Source: Tropicibacter alexandrii (GTDB lineage: Bacteria; Pseudomonadota; Alphaproteobacteria; Rhodobacterales; Rhodobacteraceae). Taken from it: 64,000 bases of DNA. Made by a program: the position numbers and the translations under genes. Location: contig NZ_RCTZ02000006.1 of the NCBI RefSeq assembly GCF_003667315.2, forward strand, positions 62,001 to 126,000, in the 5' to 3' direction. The first letter of the stretch is position 1; every line of letters begins with the position of its first letter. Below the pieces are notes generated by a model. That model made no database searches, was not told the origin of the DNA, and saw nothing but the letters and a program-made list of their open reading frames with translations. Shown here one piece after another: positions 34,574 to 46,863 of the stretch.

Positions 34574-37500
34574 ATGACGGTCTTCGCTGTTACGACATCG
34601 AACTGGAACAGCCCCGCGTTCTGGTCGTCGATCAACGTCACCACCGGCGGGCACGTGCTGGACTTCTCGGGGCTGCCGTCGAATTTCAACCTGATTTTCG
34701 ATCCGACGACCGACATGTTCACGATGTCCGACGGGGCAACGTCCTTTGTCGTCACGGATGACAATTATGCCGGGCCGCCGATGGATGCCAGTTTGGGCGG
34801 CACCACCGTCTTGTCCTTCTTCAGCCTCGTCGGCACGGGCGGCGACGATGACTGGTGGGGCGACAATTCGGCCGAGACGATCGACGGCGGCGCGGGCAAC
34901 GACACGCTGCTGGGATGGTACGGCAATGACTCGATCCTTGGCGGGGCCGGTGACGACTCGATTCAGGGGCAGTTCGGCAACGATACGGTCGATGGCGGTG
35001 CTGGCTCGGACATGATCGAGACGAGCAGTGCCGCAGGGGTCGAGGTCCTGCGCGGCGGCGAAAGCGCCGGTGACGCCGACATTCTGCATTTCGTCGGCAC
35101 GACAGGCGTTTCGGCCACCTTTTCCGGCGACGAGGCGGGCAGCTACACGATGGGGTCGAATTCCGGCACCTTCAGCCAGTTCGAGGTGCTGCGCGGCACC
35201 GAGGGCGCCGATACGGTCAATGCCGCGCTCGACACTGGCGGCATGGTGCTGGAGGGGCAAGGCGGCGCGGATTCGATCACCGGCGGGTCAGGTTCGGATC
35301 TGATCCGTGACGGCAGCGGCAACGACACGATCCGGGGCGGCGACGGCGCGGATTCCATCGGCGACTGGGGCACATCGACCGGCGCTGACGTCTTTTACGG
35401 CGGTGGCGGCAATGACAGCCTGATCGGCGGCAGCGATGCCGATACGCTGTTTGGCGATGCCGGTGACGACTATATCTCGGGGGCCGCGGGCAACGACCAG
35501 CTCTTTGGCGGCGACGGGGCGGACCTGTTCGCCATCTCGGACGATCATGACGGCGATACCATCGACGGCGGGTCGGGCGGCACCGATTTCGACCAGATCG
35601 CGTTTTGGGATGTCACGAGCACCGGCGGCGTCAGCGCCACCTTTGGCGGGACGGGCTTTGGCACCTATGCGTTCGCGGCGACCGCGGGGCTTGGCACGTT
35701 TGCCGAGATCGAGGGCATCTACGGCACCCAGCACAACGACACGATCAACGCGGCGGCGGATTCGGGCGGCCTGACCCTGTGGGGCGGCAGCGGGGATGAT
35801 ACCGTGACCGGCGGGTCCGGCAATGACGTGGTCTATGCCGAGAGCGGCGCGGATACGGTGGCGGGCGGCGCCGGGGATGACAGTCTTTATGCGGGCGACG
35901 GGGCGGATCAACTGACTGGCGGGTCCGGCGATGACGCGCTGTGGGGGGAGGCCGGCAATGACACGGTCTTCGGCGGTGACGGGGCCGACACGATCGAAGG
36001 CGGGGCCGGTCTGGACCTGCTTCTGGGCCAGAACGATGCCGACCTGTTCCACGTCGGGGACGGGTTTGGCGGTGACACCATCATCGGCGGCGAAGGGGTC
36101 ACCTCGGGCGCAGACCTTGACACGCTCTTCCTCGCGCCGGTGACGACCGGCGTCACGGTGACCTATTCCGGCACCGGGATCGGAACGGTCACCGCCAGTG
36201 GCGACACGCTGACCTTCAGCGAGATCGAGGCCGTCACCGGCACAAGTCAGAACGACAGCATCGACCTGCGCAACGACACGCTGGGGGCCAGCATCGACGG
36301 CGCGCTTGGCGACGACACCATCCGGCTGGGGACCGGGCAGGACACCGTCCTTGCGGGTGAGGGGGCGGACCGGGTCTTTGGCAATGCCGGCGATGACCTG
36401 ATCCAACTCGGGGCGGGGGACGACTCGATCGATTACGGCTGGGCGGTGCCCTCGCCCTTCGGGGTCGATACGGTTCTCGGCGGCGACGGCGCGGACACGC
36501 TGGACATGGACGCGCTGAACTACGCCGATTTCGACACCGGCTTGACCGGTACGATCACCGATGCCGGGTTCACCTTCACCAATGGCGCGGACACGATCAC
36601 CGGATCGGGGATCGAGGTGTTCCAGCTGACCTATGGCGGCGACACGATCGATGCGTCCGCCAGCACCGGGGGCGTGTCCATCTCGACCCGGGACGGGTCA
36701 TATAACGGCATCAACGACGATGTCATCACCGGCGGCTCGGGCAATGACACCATCTATTCGGCAGATGGCCACGCGGTCATCACCGGCGGGGCGGGCGATG
36801 ATGTCATGTCGGGCATCAATGGTGACAAGACCTTCCTGTTCGAGGATGGCTTTGGCAACGACACCGTCGATATCTCGACCGGAACCGACACGTTCGATTT
36901 CAGCGGGCTCGGCACGCAATCGGTGACGGCCACGATGACCGGGTCGGCGGGCGTGGTGATGTCGGGTGGGGACAGCGTCACCATCGTCGGAACCAACTGG
37001 AATGCCGCCGAGGTCTTTGTCCTGAGCGGCAATGCCGACAGCTTCGATGCCTCGGGCGCGACCCTGCCGGGGGTGGGCAATCAGTCCGGCTACACCGTGG
37101 ATGCGGGCGCGGGCAATGACACGCTGACCGGGGCCGGACTGTCCGACACGCTGTCGGGCGGCGCCGGGGACGATGTCATTTCCGGCGGCACCACGGCGGC
37201 GCATCTGCGCGCCGGGGATGGCGATACGATCATCGGGACGATGGCGACCGACCTGTTCGTCTGGACCGGGGCCGCCGGTGACAGCAGCACGATCATCCTC
37301 GACGACGGGTCGGGCACCGCCAACGATGCCGACGGCCATGACGAGGCGATCTATGTCGAGGGGGCAGGCGACGGATCGACCCTGCGGGTCGAGGGGTTCG
37401 ATCTCGGCGACGACACGATCTTCGTCAGCGAGGCATGGACCGGCTACAGCGAGAGCTTCATCGCCACGGGCCATCATCAGGTCATCCTGACCTATGCCAG

Positions 37501-39199
37501 CGGCGCCACGCAGACCTTCGACATCTATCACGACGGCACGACGACCTTCGGGGCCGCGCAATTCGCCGTCAGAGCCTATCGCGATGCCATGGCGGATTCC
37601 CTGTCCGGCGGCGACGGCAATGACACCATCACCGGCGGCGAGGGGGCGGATACGCTGCTGGGCGGGAATGACGCGGACAGGTTCCTCGTGCAGGATGCCT
37701 TTGGCAATGACACGATCCTTGGCGGTGAGGGCGGGACCGATCTGGACGTGCTGGATTTCGGCGCGCTTGGCGGCGGCATCACCGTCACCGGCGGCGGGGC
37801 CGAGGCCGGGACTGCCACCGACGGTTTCGACACGCTGAGCTTTTCCGAGGTGGAGCACCTGGTGCTCACCGGCTTTGGCGACAATGTCACCGCCGGGACC
37901 GGCGCCATGAGCATCGCGGCTGGCGCTGGCGATGACACCTTCCTCGGCGGCATCGGCGACGACACCGTGGACGGAGGGGCTGGCAATGACAGCCTGACCG
38001 GTGGCGACGGCAACGACTATATCGATGGCGGCGCGGGCGATGACTTCCTGTCCACGGGGCTCGGGCAGGATACGCTGATCGGCGGCGACGGCAACGACAC
38101 GCTGATGAACGCGGCGGGGGATGACAGCCTTGTGGGCGGGGCCGGGGATGACAGCATCGTGGCCTCCGCAGGCAATGACACGCTGGAAGGGGGCGATGGC
38201 AATGACACGCTGGTCGGTGGCATCGATCAGGATCGCCTGACCGGAGGTCTGGGAAACGACGTCTTTGTCTACGCGGCCGGAGACGGCAGCGACACGATCA
38301 CCGATTTCAACGCGGGCAATGGCGGCACCCTGTCGGACAGCGACGCCACGAACAACGATTCCATCGACCTCTCAGGGTTCTACGACAACATATGGGAGCT
38401 GTACGCGGACCAAGCCGACGATGGCATCCTCAACCAGTCGAATACGATTGGCAGCACGGGCAAGGCGGTCGATTATTCCGACAATACCCAGTTTCTGGCG
38501 GGCGACGGGCTGACCTTCACCGGGGCGAGCGCAGACAGCAGCTTTTTCACGATCGAGAATACCGGCGTGGTCTGTTTCGCCAAGGGGACGCTGATCCGCA
38601 CCCCGACCGGGCAAGTCGGCATCGAGACTTTGCGCCCCGGCGATCTTGTCCAGACCTTGGACAACGGGGCTCAGCCGGTGATCTGGGTGACGCAGCGCCG
38701 GTTGAATCATGCCCAATTGATGAATGCGCCGAACCTGCGACCGGTCGTGCTGGCGCCCGCGCTGACCGGCGGCTTTCAGCCGCTGCGCGTGTCGCCGCAG
38801 CACGGCATCCTCTTGAATCTCGGTCAGGATCAGCGGCTCTACCGCGCGGGCCACCTTTCGGAGACGAAGGGCGGCCTTGCCCGCGTGGCGCAGGGCTGCC
38901 GCAGCGTGACCTATGTCAACCTGATGTTCGAGCGCCACCAGATCCTGTTTGCCAACGGGGCCGCCGCCGAAAGCTTCTATCCGGGGCCGCAGGCCATCGC
39001 CAGCCTCAGCTTGCAGGCCCGCCGGGCCTTGGCCCGCATCCGCCCCGAGATCCTGTCGCATCGCGGGCATGAGGCCTATGGCCCGCCCGCGCGCCCCTAT
39101 GCACACAAGTCCGACGTGCCGCCGCACCAGCAGTTCTTTGCCAGATACCGGGTGCCGCATCCCGCCCCGTCGCGGGCCATCAAGTCGCTTCCGCGCTAG
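34574..39199 (+). CDS. Large RTX-repeat protein with C-terminal Hint domain
   Basis: The 1541-residue product from ATG 34574 begins MTVFAVTTSNWNSPAFWSSI. This start was chosen because the first 95 residues align with the protein at 23383 (NWNSxAFWSxI, GGHxLDFS, SDGATxF); the frame upstream has no counterpart. RTX nonapeptides follow in several blocks (GGAGNDTLLG, GGAGDDSIQG and others). Before the Hint domain is a segment (SIDLSGFYDNIWELYADQAD) common in roseobacter Hint proteins. The Hint domain begins at Cys1334 (CFAKGTLIRT), has the SPQH block-B motif, and is followed by a tail of about 60 residues rich in His, Pro and Arg. It is probably exported by a type I system encoded elsewhere. Confidence 0.92.
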   Translation: MTVFAVTTSNWNSPAFWSSINVTTGGHVLDFSGLPSNFNLIFDPTTDMFTMSDGATSFVVTDDNYAGPPMDASLGGTTVLSFFSLVGTGGDDDWWGDNSAETIDGGAGNDTLLGWYGNDSILGGAGDDSIQGQFGNDTVDGGAGSDMIETSSAAGVEVLRGGESAGDADILHFVGTTGVSATFSGDEAGSYTMGSNSGTFSQFEVLRGTEGADTVNAALDTGGMVLEGQGGADSITGGSGSDLIRDGSGNDTIRGGDGADSIGDWGTSTGADVFYGGGGNDSLIGGSDADTLFGDAGDDYISGAAGNDQLFGGDGADLFAISDDHDGDTIDGGSGGTDFDQIAFWDVTSTGGVSATFGGTGFGTYAFAATAGLGTFAEIEGIYGTQHNDTINAAADSGGLTLWGGSGDDTVTGGSGNDVVYAESGADTVAGGAGDDSLYAGDGADQLTGGSGDDALWGEAGNDTVFGGDGADTIEGGAGLDLLLGQNDADLFHVGDGFGGDTIIGGEGVTSGADLDTLFLAPVTTGVTVTYSGTGIGTVTASGDTLTFSEIEAVTGTSQNDSIDLRNDTLGASIDGALGDDTIRLGTGQDTVLAGEGADRVFGNAGDDLIQLGAGDDSIDYGWAVPSPFGVDTVLGGDGADTLDMDALNYADFDTGLTGTITDAGFTFTNGADTITGSGIEVFQLTYGGDTIDASASTGGVSISTRDGSYNGINDDVITGGSGNDTIYSADGHAVITGGAGDDVMSGINGDKTFLFEDGFGNDTVDISTGTDTFDFSGLGTQSVTATMTGSAGVVMSGGDSVTIVGTNWNAAEVFVLSGNADSFDASGATLPGVGNQSGYTVDAGAGNDTLTGAGLSDTLSGGAGDDVISGGTTAAHLRAGDGDTIIGTMATDLFVWTGAAGDSSTIILDDGSGTANDADGHDEAIYVEGAGDGSTLRVEGFDLGDDTIFVSEAWTGYSESFIATGHHQVILTYASGATQTFDIYHDGTTTFGAAQFAVRAYRDAMADSLSGGDGNDTITGGEGADTLLGGNDADRFLVQDAFGNDTILGGEGGTDLDVLDFGALGGGITVTGGGAEAGTATDGFDTLSFSEVEHLVLTGFGDNVTAGTGAMSIAAGAGDDTFLGGIGDDTVDGGAGNDSLTGGDGNDYIDGGAGDDFLSTGLGQDTLIGGDGNDTLMNAAGDDSLVGGAGDDSIVASAGNDTLEGGDGNDTLVGGIDQDRLTGGLGNDVFVYAAGDGSDTITDFNAGNGGTLSDSDATNNDSIDLSGFYDNIWELYADQADDGILNQSNTIGSTGKAVDYSDNTQFLAGDGLTFTGASADSSFFTIENTGVVCFAKGTLIRTPTGQVGIETLRPGDLVQTLDNGAQPVIWVTQRRLNHAQLMNAPNLRPVVLAPALTGGFQPLRVSPQHGILLNLGQDQRLYRAGHLSETKGGLARVAQGCRSVTYVNLMFERHQILFANGAAAESFYPGPQAIASLSLQARRALARIRPEILSHRGHEAYGPPARPYAHKSDVPPHQQFFARYRVPHPAPSRAIKSLPR

Positions 39200-39329
39200 G
39201 GCCAGCTGGTCCCACGCCAATACCCGTCGTCCGGCGCAGGGGTGTGTTGACCACGGCGACCATCGGACGGGCATAGGCAAAGCGGAAAATGGCGCTATCT
39301 GGTCTTCAAACCCCAGATCCGGAGCCGAA

Positions 39330-39722
39330 ATGATCCTGTACGCCGTCACCGCCGTTCTCTTCCTTGTCATCGACGCGGTCATGTTGAGCGCCGTGATGAA
39401 GCCGCTGTTCACCCGTCACCTGGGCGATACGATGCGCGACAGCCCGATGCTGGCCCCGGCAGGGCTGTTCTACCTCGCCTATGTCGCGGGGTTGGTCTTT
39501 CTCGTCTCGGCGCCTGCCTTGCGCGACGCAGCCCCGGAGCGCGCCGCGCTCCACGGTGCGGTGATCGGCGCGATGGCCTACGGAACCTACGAATTCACTT
39601 CGATGTCTATCATGAAGAACTGGTCGTGGGCGATGGTCGCCACGGACACGATCTGGGGCACGGTGCTGACGGGCTTTTCCGCTTGGGCCGGTGTCATGAT
39701 CCTGATGCGCATCCAAGGCTGA
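39330..39722 (+). CDS. DUF2177-family membrane protein
   Basis: The 130-residue product begins MILYAVTAVLFLVIDAVMLS and has four predicted membrane segments. The conserved AYGTYEFTSMSIMKNWSW followed by DTIWGTVLTG identifies DUF2177. The ATG at 39330 has a GGAG site. The family function is unknown. Confidence 0.88.
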   Translation: MILYAVTAVLFLVIDAVMLSAVMKPLFTRHLGDTMRDSPMLAPAGLFYLAYVAGLVFLVSAPALRDAAPERAALHGAVIGAMAYGTYEFTSMSIMKNWSWAMVATDTIWGTVLTGFSAWAGVMILMRIQG

Positions 39723-39736
39723 CACGAACCCGGTCC

Positions 39737-39946
39737 CTATTCCGCCTCGTCGCAACAGCCGATCAGGATGCCCGTCTCGGCCACCACCTTCTGGCGGGCC
39801 AGAACGGCTGGCGGGGCGGTGATCCGCGTAGACAAGTCATATGATTTTGCACACGAAAAAAGGTGCGGCGCGCGGTGTGACGCTGTAGCCATGTCAGGCC
39901 GGGTCTTGCGCCCCACAGCGGATGTCAAAGCCGCAAGGCCAGGCAT
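39737..39946 (-). CDS. Possible small protein, uncertain
   Basis: A 69-residue frame ending TRITAPPAVLARQKVVAETG...CCDEAE, convergent with the DUF2177 gene. The last 35 residues have protein-like composition, but the first half looks random and no ribosome binding site marks any start; a TTG at about 39832 may be the real one. It could also be non-coding. Confidence 0.3.
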   Translation of the reverse strand: MPGLAALTSAVGRKTRPDMATASHRAPHLFSCAKSYDLSTRITAPPAVLARQKVVAETGILIGCCDEAE

Positions 39947-39979
39947 CAGACAACCGGATCGTCAAAAAGGCGTAACCCC

Positions 39980-40612
39980 ATGATGCATTTCTATTCCTCC
40001 CCCGGCAGCTGCGGCATCGGCATGCGCATCCTGCTGGAGGAAACCGGCGCCCCGTTCGAGGCGACGCTGTTCAATCTCGCGGCCAAGGAGCACCTGAACG
40101 ACGCCTACCGCGCTGTGAATCCCAAGACGAAAGTGCCTGCGCTGGTGCGCGAGGACGGATCGGTTCTGACCGAATTTCAGGCCATCGCCTTTTGGCTGGC
40201 GGACACCCATCCCGAGGCGCGCCTGCTGCCGACCGATGCCGAGGCACGGCTGCGCGTCATGGAAGTGCTCGACTACATGGTGGGGTCGGTCCACATGCGC
40301 GGCTTCACCTTCGTGATCGTGCCGGGGAAGTTCACGCAAAACCCCGACTTCCAAGCGGAACTCGTGGCGCATGGCACGGCGCAGATTGCCACCGGGTTCG
40401 GCAATCTGTCCGAGATGCTGGGGGACAAGGCGTACCTGATGGGCGATTTCTCGATTGCCGATGCGGCCATGTTCTACATGACCCGCTGGGCGCTGCTGAA
40501 GGGCATCGACATGCCTGCCAATATCGCGGCGCATCACAACCGGATGCTGGAACGCCCCGCGGTGCAGCGCGCCATCGCTGGTGAGGGGATCGAGGTCGGG
40601 CGCGCGGCCTGA
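39980..40612 (+). CDS. Glutathione S-transferase family protein
   Basis: The 210-residue product begins MMHFYSSPGSCGIGMRILLEE. The N-terminal thioredoxin-like half has a Ser/Cys-containing active-site region (SSPGSCG) and the glutathione-binding VPALVREDGSVLTEFQAI; the helical half has GDFSIADAAMFYMTRW with the N-capping box. It is a beta-class-like bacterial GST with unknown substrate, convergent with parE. Confidence 0.93.
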   Translation: MMHFYSSPGSCGIGMRILLEETGAPFEATLFNLAAKEHLNDAYRAVNPKTKVPALVREDGSVLTEFQAIAFWLADTHPEARLLPTDAEARLRVMEVLDYMVGSVHMRGFTFVIVPGKFTQNPDFQAELVAHGTAQIATGFGNLSEMLGDKAYLMGDFSIADAAMFYMTRWALLKGIDMPANIAAHHNRMLERPAVQRAIAGEGIEVGRAA

Positions 40613-40630
40613 GACCGGCCCGCGCTGTCG

Positions 40631-42595
<1,965 letters not shown>

Positions 42596-42734
42596 GCTCG
42601 GTTTTGTCTGTTGATTGGCGCGCAGTATGGCATGTGCGCCGCCCCGGCACAACGCATGCAGCCGCCCCGCGCGCGCCCTTGGATAAGGCGTTTGTGATTT
42701 GACCGGGGCGGGGCGTTTGGCGGACCATCCCATC

Positions 42735-43517
42735 ATGCTGCGATCCATTGCCCTTTTGTCCGCCGTCTGGCTGGCCACGCCCGCCATGGCCGACCCGATC
42801 GAAGTCGATGTCGAGCTGGTTCTGATGGTCGATGTCTCGCGCTCGATGACCGAGAACGAACTGGACATCCAGCGTCAGGGCTATGCCGCCGCGCTGCGCT
42901 CCGACTCGGTCTATGCGGCTGTGCAATCGGGCCTGCTGCAAAGCGTCGCCGTGACGTATGTCGAATGGGCGGGCACCCAAGAGGTCGTCGTCGACTGGAC
43001 CTTGCTCCAGACCCGCGAGGATCTGGACGCCTTTGCCGCGACGCTTGAAACCTCGTTCAACCCGGCGCTGCGGCGCACCTCGATTGCCGAGGCGCTGGCC
43101 TTTGGCGCCGAGACGATCAACGCCAACGCCTATCTCGGGCTGCGGCGGGTGATCGACATTTCCGGCGACGGGCCGAACAATGCCGGGCGCGACGTGGTGA
43201 CGATGCGCGATCAGGTGCTGTCGCAGGGGATCATCATCAACGGCCTGCCGCTGATGACCCGCGAGGGCATGGGCTCGCAATGGCATCTGGATGATCTCGA
43301 CGTCTATTACCGAAGCTGCGTGACCGGCGGTCCCGGCTCCTTCGTGATCCCGGTTCTGGATTGGCAAGACTTCGCGGACGCGGTGCGCCGCAAGCTGGTG
43401 ATGGAGATCGCCTCGCGCCCTGCCCAGCCGGAGCCTGTCCCGGTCAGCTTTGACCCGACCGATTGCCGCGTAGGAGAAAAAATGTGGGAGCAAAGGCGGG
43501 GTTGGGGGTTTCCGTGA
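42735..43517 (+). CDS. Secreted DUF1194 (VWA-like) protein
   Basis: The 260-residue product has a signal peptide, MLRSIALLSAVWLATPAMA. The mature part starts with a VWA-like fold whose MIDAS-type motif is DVSRSM (DxSxS), with DISGDGPNN later. DUF1194 proteins are periplasmic or secreted and common in Rhodobacterales, with unknown function. This is one of three paralogues in the window (others at 49669 and 50361). It is divergent from parE and convergent with folA. Confidence 0.9.
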   Translation: MLRSIALLSAVWLATPAMADPIEVDVELVLMVDVSRSMTENELDIQRQGYAAALRSDSVYAAVQSGLLQSVAVTYVEWAGTQEVVVDWTLLQTREDLDAFAATLETSFNPALRRTSIAEALAFGAETINANAYLGLRRVIDISGDGPNNAGRDVVTMRDQVLSQGIIINGLPLMTREGMGSQWHLDDLDVYYRSCVTGGPGSFVIPVLDWQDFADAVRRKLVMEIASRPAQPEPVPVSFDPTDCRVGEKMWEQRRGWGFP

Positions 43518-43532
43518 CGGGCCGGTGAGCGG

Positions 43533-44009
43533 CTATGCCGTCACCAACTCCCTTACGACACAGCCAAGCCCATCGCTTTGCAGACCCTGATTGCTGACTT
43601 CGCGCCAGCCGCTCTCATCGAACTCGGGAAAGAACGCGTCGGCGTCCTCGACCACCGTGTTCACCTCGGTCAGCAAAAGCCGATGCGCCATCGGCAGCAT
43701 CGCCTCGTAAACCCCCTGACCGCCGATGCCATATATCCGAAAATACCCCTCGGCCCGCGCCAGACCGATGGCGGCAGAGATGCTGGGGGCGGTGAACTCA
43801 TACAGGTCCGCCTGCGACGTCACCACGATGTTCAGGCGATTTTTCAACGGCTTGAAGGGCAGCGACTCCCACGTCTTGCGGCCCATGATGATCGCCCCGC
43901 CCAGCGTTTCGCGCTTGAACAAGGCAAGGTCTTCGGGGATGTGCCACGGGATGTCGCCCTGACGACCGATGGCTCCGTTGCGGGCGCGGGCTGCGATGAG
44001 CGTAATCAT
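43533..44009 (-). CDS. folA: Dihydrofolate reductase
   Basis: The 158-residue product starts [22 protein letters not shown], the DHFR N-terminus with its substrate loop. [15 protein letters not shown] (NADPH-binding helix) and [11 protein letters not shown] follow. It regenerates tetrahydrofolate from the dihydrofolate made by ThyA, whose gene overlaps it by four bases (thyA first). Trimethoprim-type inhibitors act on this family. Confidence 0.96.
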   Translation of the reverse strand: MITLIAARARNGAIGRQGDIPWHIPEDLALFKRETLGGAIIMGRKTWESLPFKPLKNRLNIVVTSQADLYEFTAPSISAAIGLARAEGYFRIYGIGGQGVYEAMLPMAHRLLLTEVNTVVEDADAFFPEFDESGWREVSNQGLQSDGLGCVVRELVTA

Positions 44010-44797
44010 ACCGCCACCGGCGCCTTGATCGCGGGATGGGGGTCGTAGCCGGGAAAGGCAAAGTCCTCGTATTGGAAATCGAACAGGTCCGTTACGTCCC
44101 GCTTTATTTCCAGACGGGGCAGGGGGCGCGGGGTGCGGGACAATTGCTCGCGCACCTGATCCATATGGTTGGAATAGATATGCGCATCGCCGATGGAGTG
44201 GATGAAATCGCCCGGTTCATATCCGGTCACATGCGCCAGCATATGCGCAAGCAACGCATAAGAGGCGATATTGAAGGGCACCCCCAGAAACATATCGGCA
44301 GAGCGTTGGTACAGCTGCAAATGCAGCTTGCCGCCGAGGATCTTGACCTGCCACAGGGTGTGGCAGGGGGGCAGCGCCATGTCGGGCACGTCGGCGGGGT
44401 TCCATGCGGACACGACCATGCGGCGCGAGTCGGGGCTGTTGCGGATCTGGTCGAGCAGGGTCTTGATCTGGTCGATCTCGCCATCGCGGCCGGGCCAGTG
44501 GCGCCACTGATGGCCATAGACCGGGCCAAGGTCGCCATTGGCGTCCGCCCATTCGTCCCAGATCGAAACCTTGTTGTCTTGCAGGTACTTGACGTTGGTG
44601 TCGCCGTTCAGAAACCACAAAAGCTCGATGATGATCGAGCGCAGGTGCAGTTTCTTCGTCGTCACCAGCGGAAAGCCCTCGGCCAGCGGATAGCGGCATT
44701 GCAGGCCGAAATAGCTGCGCGTGCCGGTGCCGGTGCGGTCGGTCGTGTCAAAGCCGTGGTCGAGCACGGTGCGCAGCGCGTCGAGGTATTGGTGCAT
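44006..44797 (-). CDS. thyA: Thymidylate synthase
   Basis: ThyA methylates dUMP to dTMP with methylene-tetrahydrofolate. The 263-residue product carries the catalytic cysteine motif [24 protein letters not shown] near the N-terminus and [12 protein letters not shown]. Length and motifs match the standard 264-residue enzyme. It is co-transcribed with folA. Confidence 0.97.
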   Translation of the reverse strand: MHQYLDALRTVLDHGFDTTDRTGTGTRSYFGLQCRYPLAEGFPLVTTKKLHLRSIIIELLWFLNGDTNVKYLQDNKVSIWDEWADANGDLGPVYGHQWRHWPGRDGEIDQIKTLLDQIRNSPDSRRMVVSAWNPADVPDMALPPCHTLWQVKILGGKLHLQLYQRSADMFLGVPFNIASYALLAHMLAHVTGYEPGDFIHSIGDAHIYSNHMDQVREQLSRTPRPLPRLEIKRDVTDLFDFQYEDFAFPGYDPHPAIKAPVAV

Positions 44798-44858
44798 GGC
44801 GTCCCCCTTGTTTGGCTTGGTGTAGCGCGGTTAAGTCTGCCGGGAAAGATCGGAGGAA

Positions 44859-45899
44859 ATGATGCGGGCAGTGGTGTTTGAGACATTCGGCGGGCAGCCA
44901 TCGGTGCAGACCGTCAGTGATCCGGTGCCGGAGCGGCACGGGGTGGTGGTGCAGGTCGGTGCGACGGGCGTGTGCCGCAGCGATTGGCACGGCTGGATGG
45001 GGCATGACAGCGACGTGGTCTTGCCGCATGTGCCGGGGCACGAACTGGCGGGGACGGTGGTCGCGGTCGGGTCGGAGGTCACGCGCTGGCAGGAGGGCGA
45101 CCGGGTGACGGTGCCCTTCGTCGCCGGGTGCGGGACCTGCCCGGAATGTCATGCCGGACACCAGCAGGTGTGCGAGGCGCAGATGCAGCCCGGCTTCACC
45201 CATTGGGGGTCCTTCGCCGAATATGTGGGCCTGCATCAGGCCGATCTGAACCTGGTGCGCCTGCCCGAAGGCATGAGCTTTGCCACCGCCGCCAGCCTCG
45301 GCTGCCGGTTTGCGACGGCGTTCCGCGCGGTGGTCGATCAGGCGCGCGTGGGTGCGGGCGAATGGCTGGCGGTGCATGGCTGCGGCGGCGTCGGTCTGTC
45401 GGCGATCATGATTGCCAAGGCGCTGGGCGCGCGGGTCGTCGCGGTGGATATCAGCGACGCGGCCTTGATGCTGGCCCGTCAGATGGGGGCCGAGGCCACC
45501 GTCGATGGGCGCGCTGCGGACGTGCCCGAAGCGATCCGCGACCTGACGGGGGGCGGCGCGCATGTGGCGCTGGACGCGCTGGGCGCAAGGCAAACCTGCT
45601 GGAACGCGATCGCCTGCCTGCGCAGGCGTGGGCGGCATGTGCAGGTCGGCCTGATGCTTGGCGATCACGCCGACCCGCCGATCCCCATGTCGCGCGTCAT
45701 CGGCTGGGAACTGGAAATCTATGGCAGCCACGGTATACAGGCCCATCGCTATGACGCGATGCTGGGCATGATCGGCAGCGGGCTTCTGGCCCCCGACAAG
45801 CTGATCGGCCGCGAAATTTCGCTGGACGAGTCGATCGAGGCGCTGGTCACCATGGACCGGTTCACCAATCCGGGCGCCACGGTCATCACCCGGTTCTGA
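44859..45899 (+). CDS. Zinc-dependent alcohol dehydrogenase (medium-chain)
   Basis: The 346-residue product has catalytic zinc ligands in [10 protein letters not shown] and [10 protein letters not shown], the structural zinc cysteines in [17 protein letters not shown], and the nucleotide-binding [26 protein letters not shown], whose Asp at the end of strand 2 suggests NAD rather than NADP. It oxidises an alcohol of unknown identity. The ATG at 44859 has a CGGAGGAA site. Confidence 0.94.
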   Translation: MMRAVVFETFGGQPSVQTVSDPVPERHGVVVQVGATGVCRSDWHGWMGHDSDVVLPHVPGHELAGTVVAVGSEVTRWQEGDRVTVPFVAGCGTCPECHAGHQQVCEAQMQPGFTHWGSFAEYVGLHQADLNLVRLPEGMSFATAASLGCRFATAFRAVVDQARVGAGEWLAVHGCGGVGLSAIMIAKALGARVVAVDISDAALMLARQMGAEATVDGRAADVPEAIRDLTGGGAHVALDALGARQTCWNAIACLRRRGRHVQVGLMLGDHADPPIPMSRVIGWELEIYGSHGIQAHRYDAMLGMIGSGLLAPDKLIGREISLDESIEALVTMDRFTNPGATVITRF

Positions 45900-45916
45900 T
45901 GGCTTTCTGGGCGGGG

Positions 45917-46615
45917 TCAGACCTCGCCTGCCTGTTCCGAAATCCGTGCCGCCAGAAAGGCGGGCAGGTCGGGATGCAGGCCGAACGGTTCCAGCAGGAC
46001 GCCTGCAAAGCCGGTCTCCTGCAAGGCCTCCGGCAGGTCCTCCAGCACGTGACCACGCTTCAACGCGAAGAAGGGCAGGCAGATGGATTGTGGCGGCAGG
46101 CCGTGCGCCGCTTCGACCAGAAAGGGCGCTTCTTCGACGAAACCGCACCGAATATCCGCGAAGCCCAGTGTCAGCGCGGCGGCGAATGCGCGGGTGGCCT
46201 CGGCCGGGCGCGGACTGCGGCCCGAGCCATGCCCGGCCACGAACAGCGTGGTGTCGGCGGCGGTCCAGCCCTGCGCGTCCAGCACCTGCGTCAGCCAGCG
46301 GTCGGCAAAGCCGGGCAGCCCGGCATCCAACCCGAAGGGCGGCAATTGGCGCGCAACGGTTCCGGCCAGCCGCTTGGGCAGCGCGCTTTGCGTGAACCAG
46401 CCATCGGCCATGAAGAACGGGTAGACCACCGGCGCATGGGCACCCTCCAGCGCCGCCTCCAAAGCGCCGGGAGCGGCCAGCGTCGCGCCGGATACGGGCA
46501 CGCCCGGCAGGTGGGCGCCGACGCGTTCGGCCAGCGCGCGGATCTCGGTCTCGCCGGTTTGCGGGTCCGAGGGTTGTCCATGCGACACGAGGATCACGCG
46601 GTCTGTCTGGGTCAT
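45917..46615 (-). CDS. CbiX/SirB-like sirohydrochlorin chelatase family protein
   Basis: The 232-residue product begins MTQTDRVILVSHGQPSDPQTG, with the SHGQPS start typical of CbiX-family class II chelatases and a second related half (TTLFVAGHGSGRSPRPAEATRAF), an apparent internal duplication. Members insert Co, Ni or Fe into sirohydrochlorin. No tetrapyrrole genes lie nearby, so the substrate is open. The start at 46615 follows AGGTGA. Confidence 0.8.
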   Translation of the reverse strand: MTQTDRVILVSHGQPSDPQTGETEIRALAERVGAHLPGVPVSGATLAAPGALEAALEGAHAPVVYPFFMADGWFTQSALPKRLAGTVARQLPPFGLDAGLPGFADRWLTQVLDAQGWTAADTTLFVAGHGSGRSPRPAEATRAFAAALTLGFADIRCGFVEEAPFLVEAAHGLPPQSICLPFFALKRGHVLEDLPEALQETGFAGVLLEPFGLHPDLPAFLAARISEQAGEV

Positions 46616-46863
46616 CTTCACCTCGTTGTTCCGGTCGGGCCGGTCCGGCCCTGTGGATAATTCCACGCTCTTCGTGATCGGGCATGACCACGATATAGAG
46701 GAAATACCCCAAGATACAGTAGGATGCGCCGGGCAACCGTCCACGAATGGTGGGGCAAATCTGCCTCATCCGGTTTCTGCGGACTGCCGCTGCAATTGAC
46801 TTTCGGCCCAACTCCGGCCACCGTTTGGACAAAATATAAACGGGCAAGACCTGAGGCAGTCAC

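Noticed and set aside
46718-46728. GTAGGATGCG upstream of the Slam locus, like the start of the 26-bp palindrome
   Set aside because: The match ends after eight bases and no complementary arm follows.
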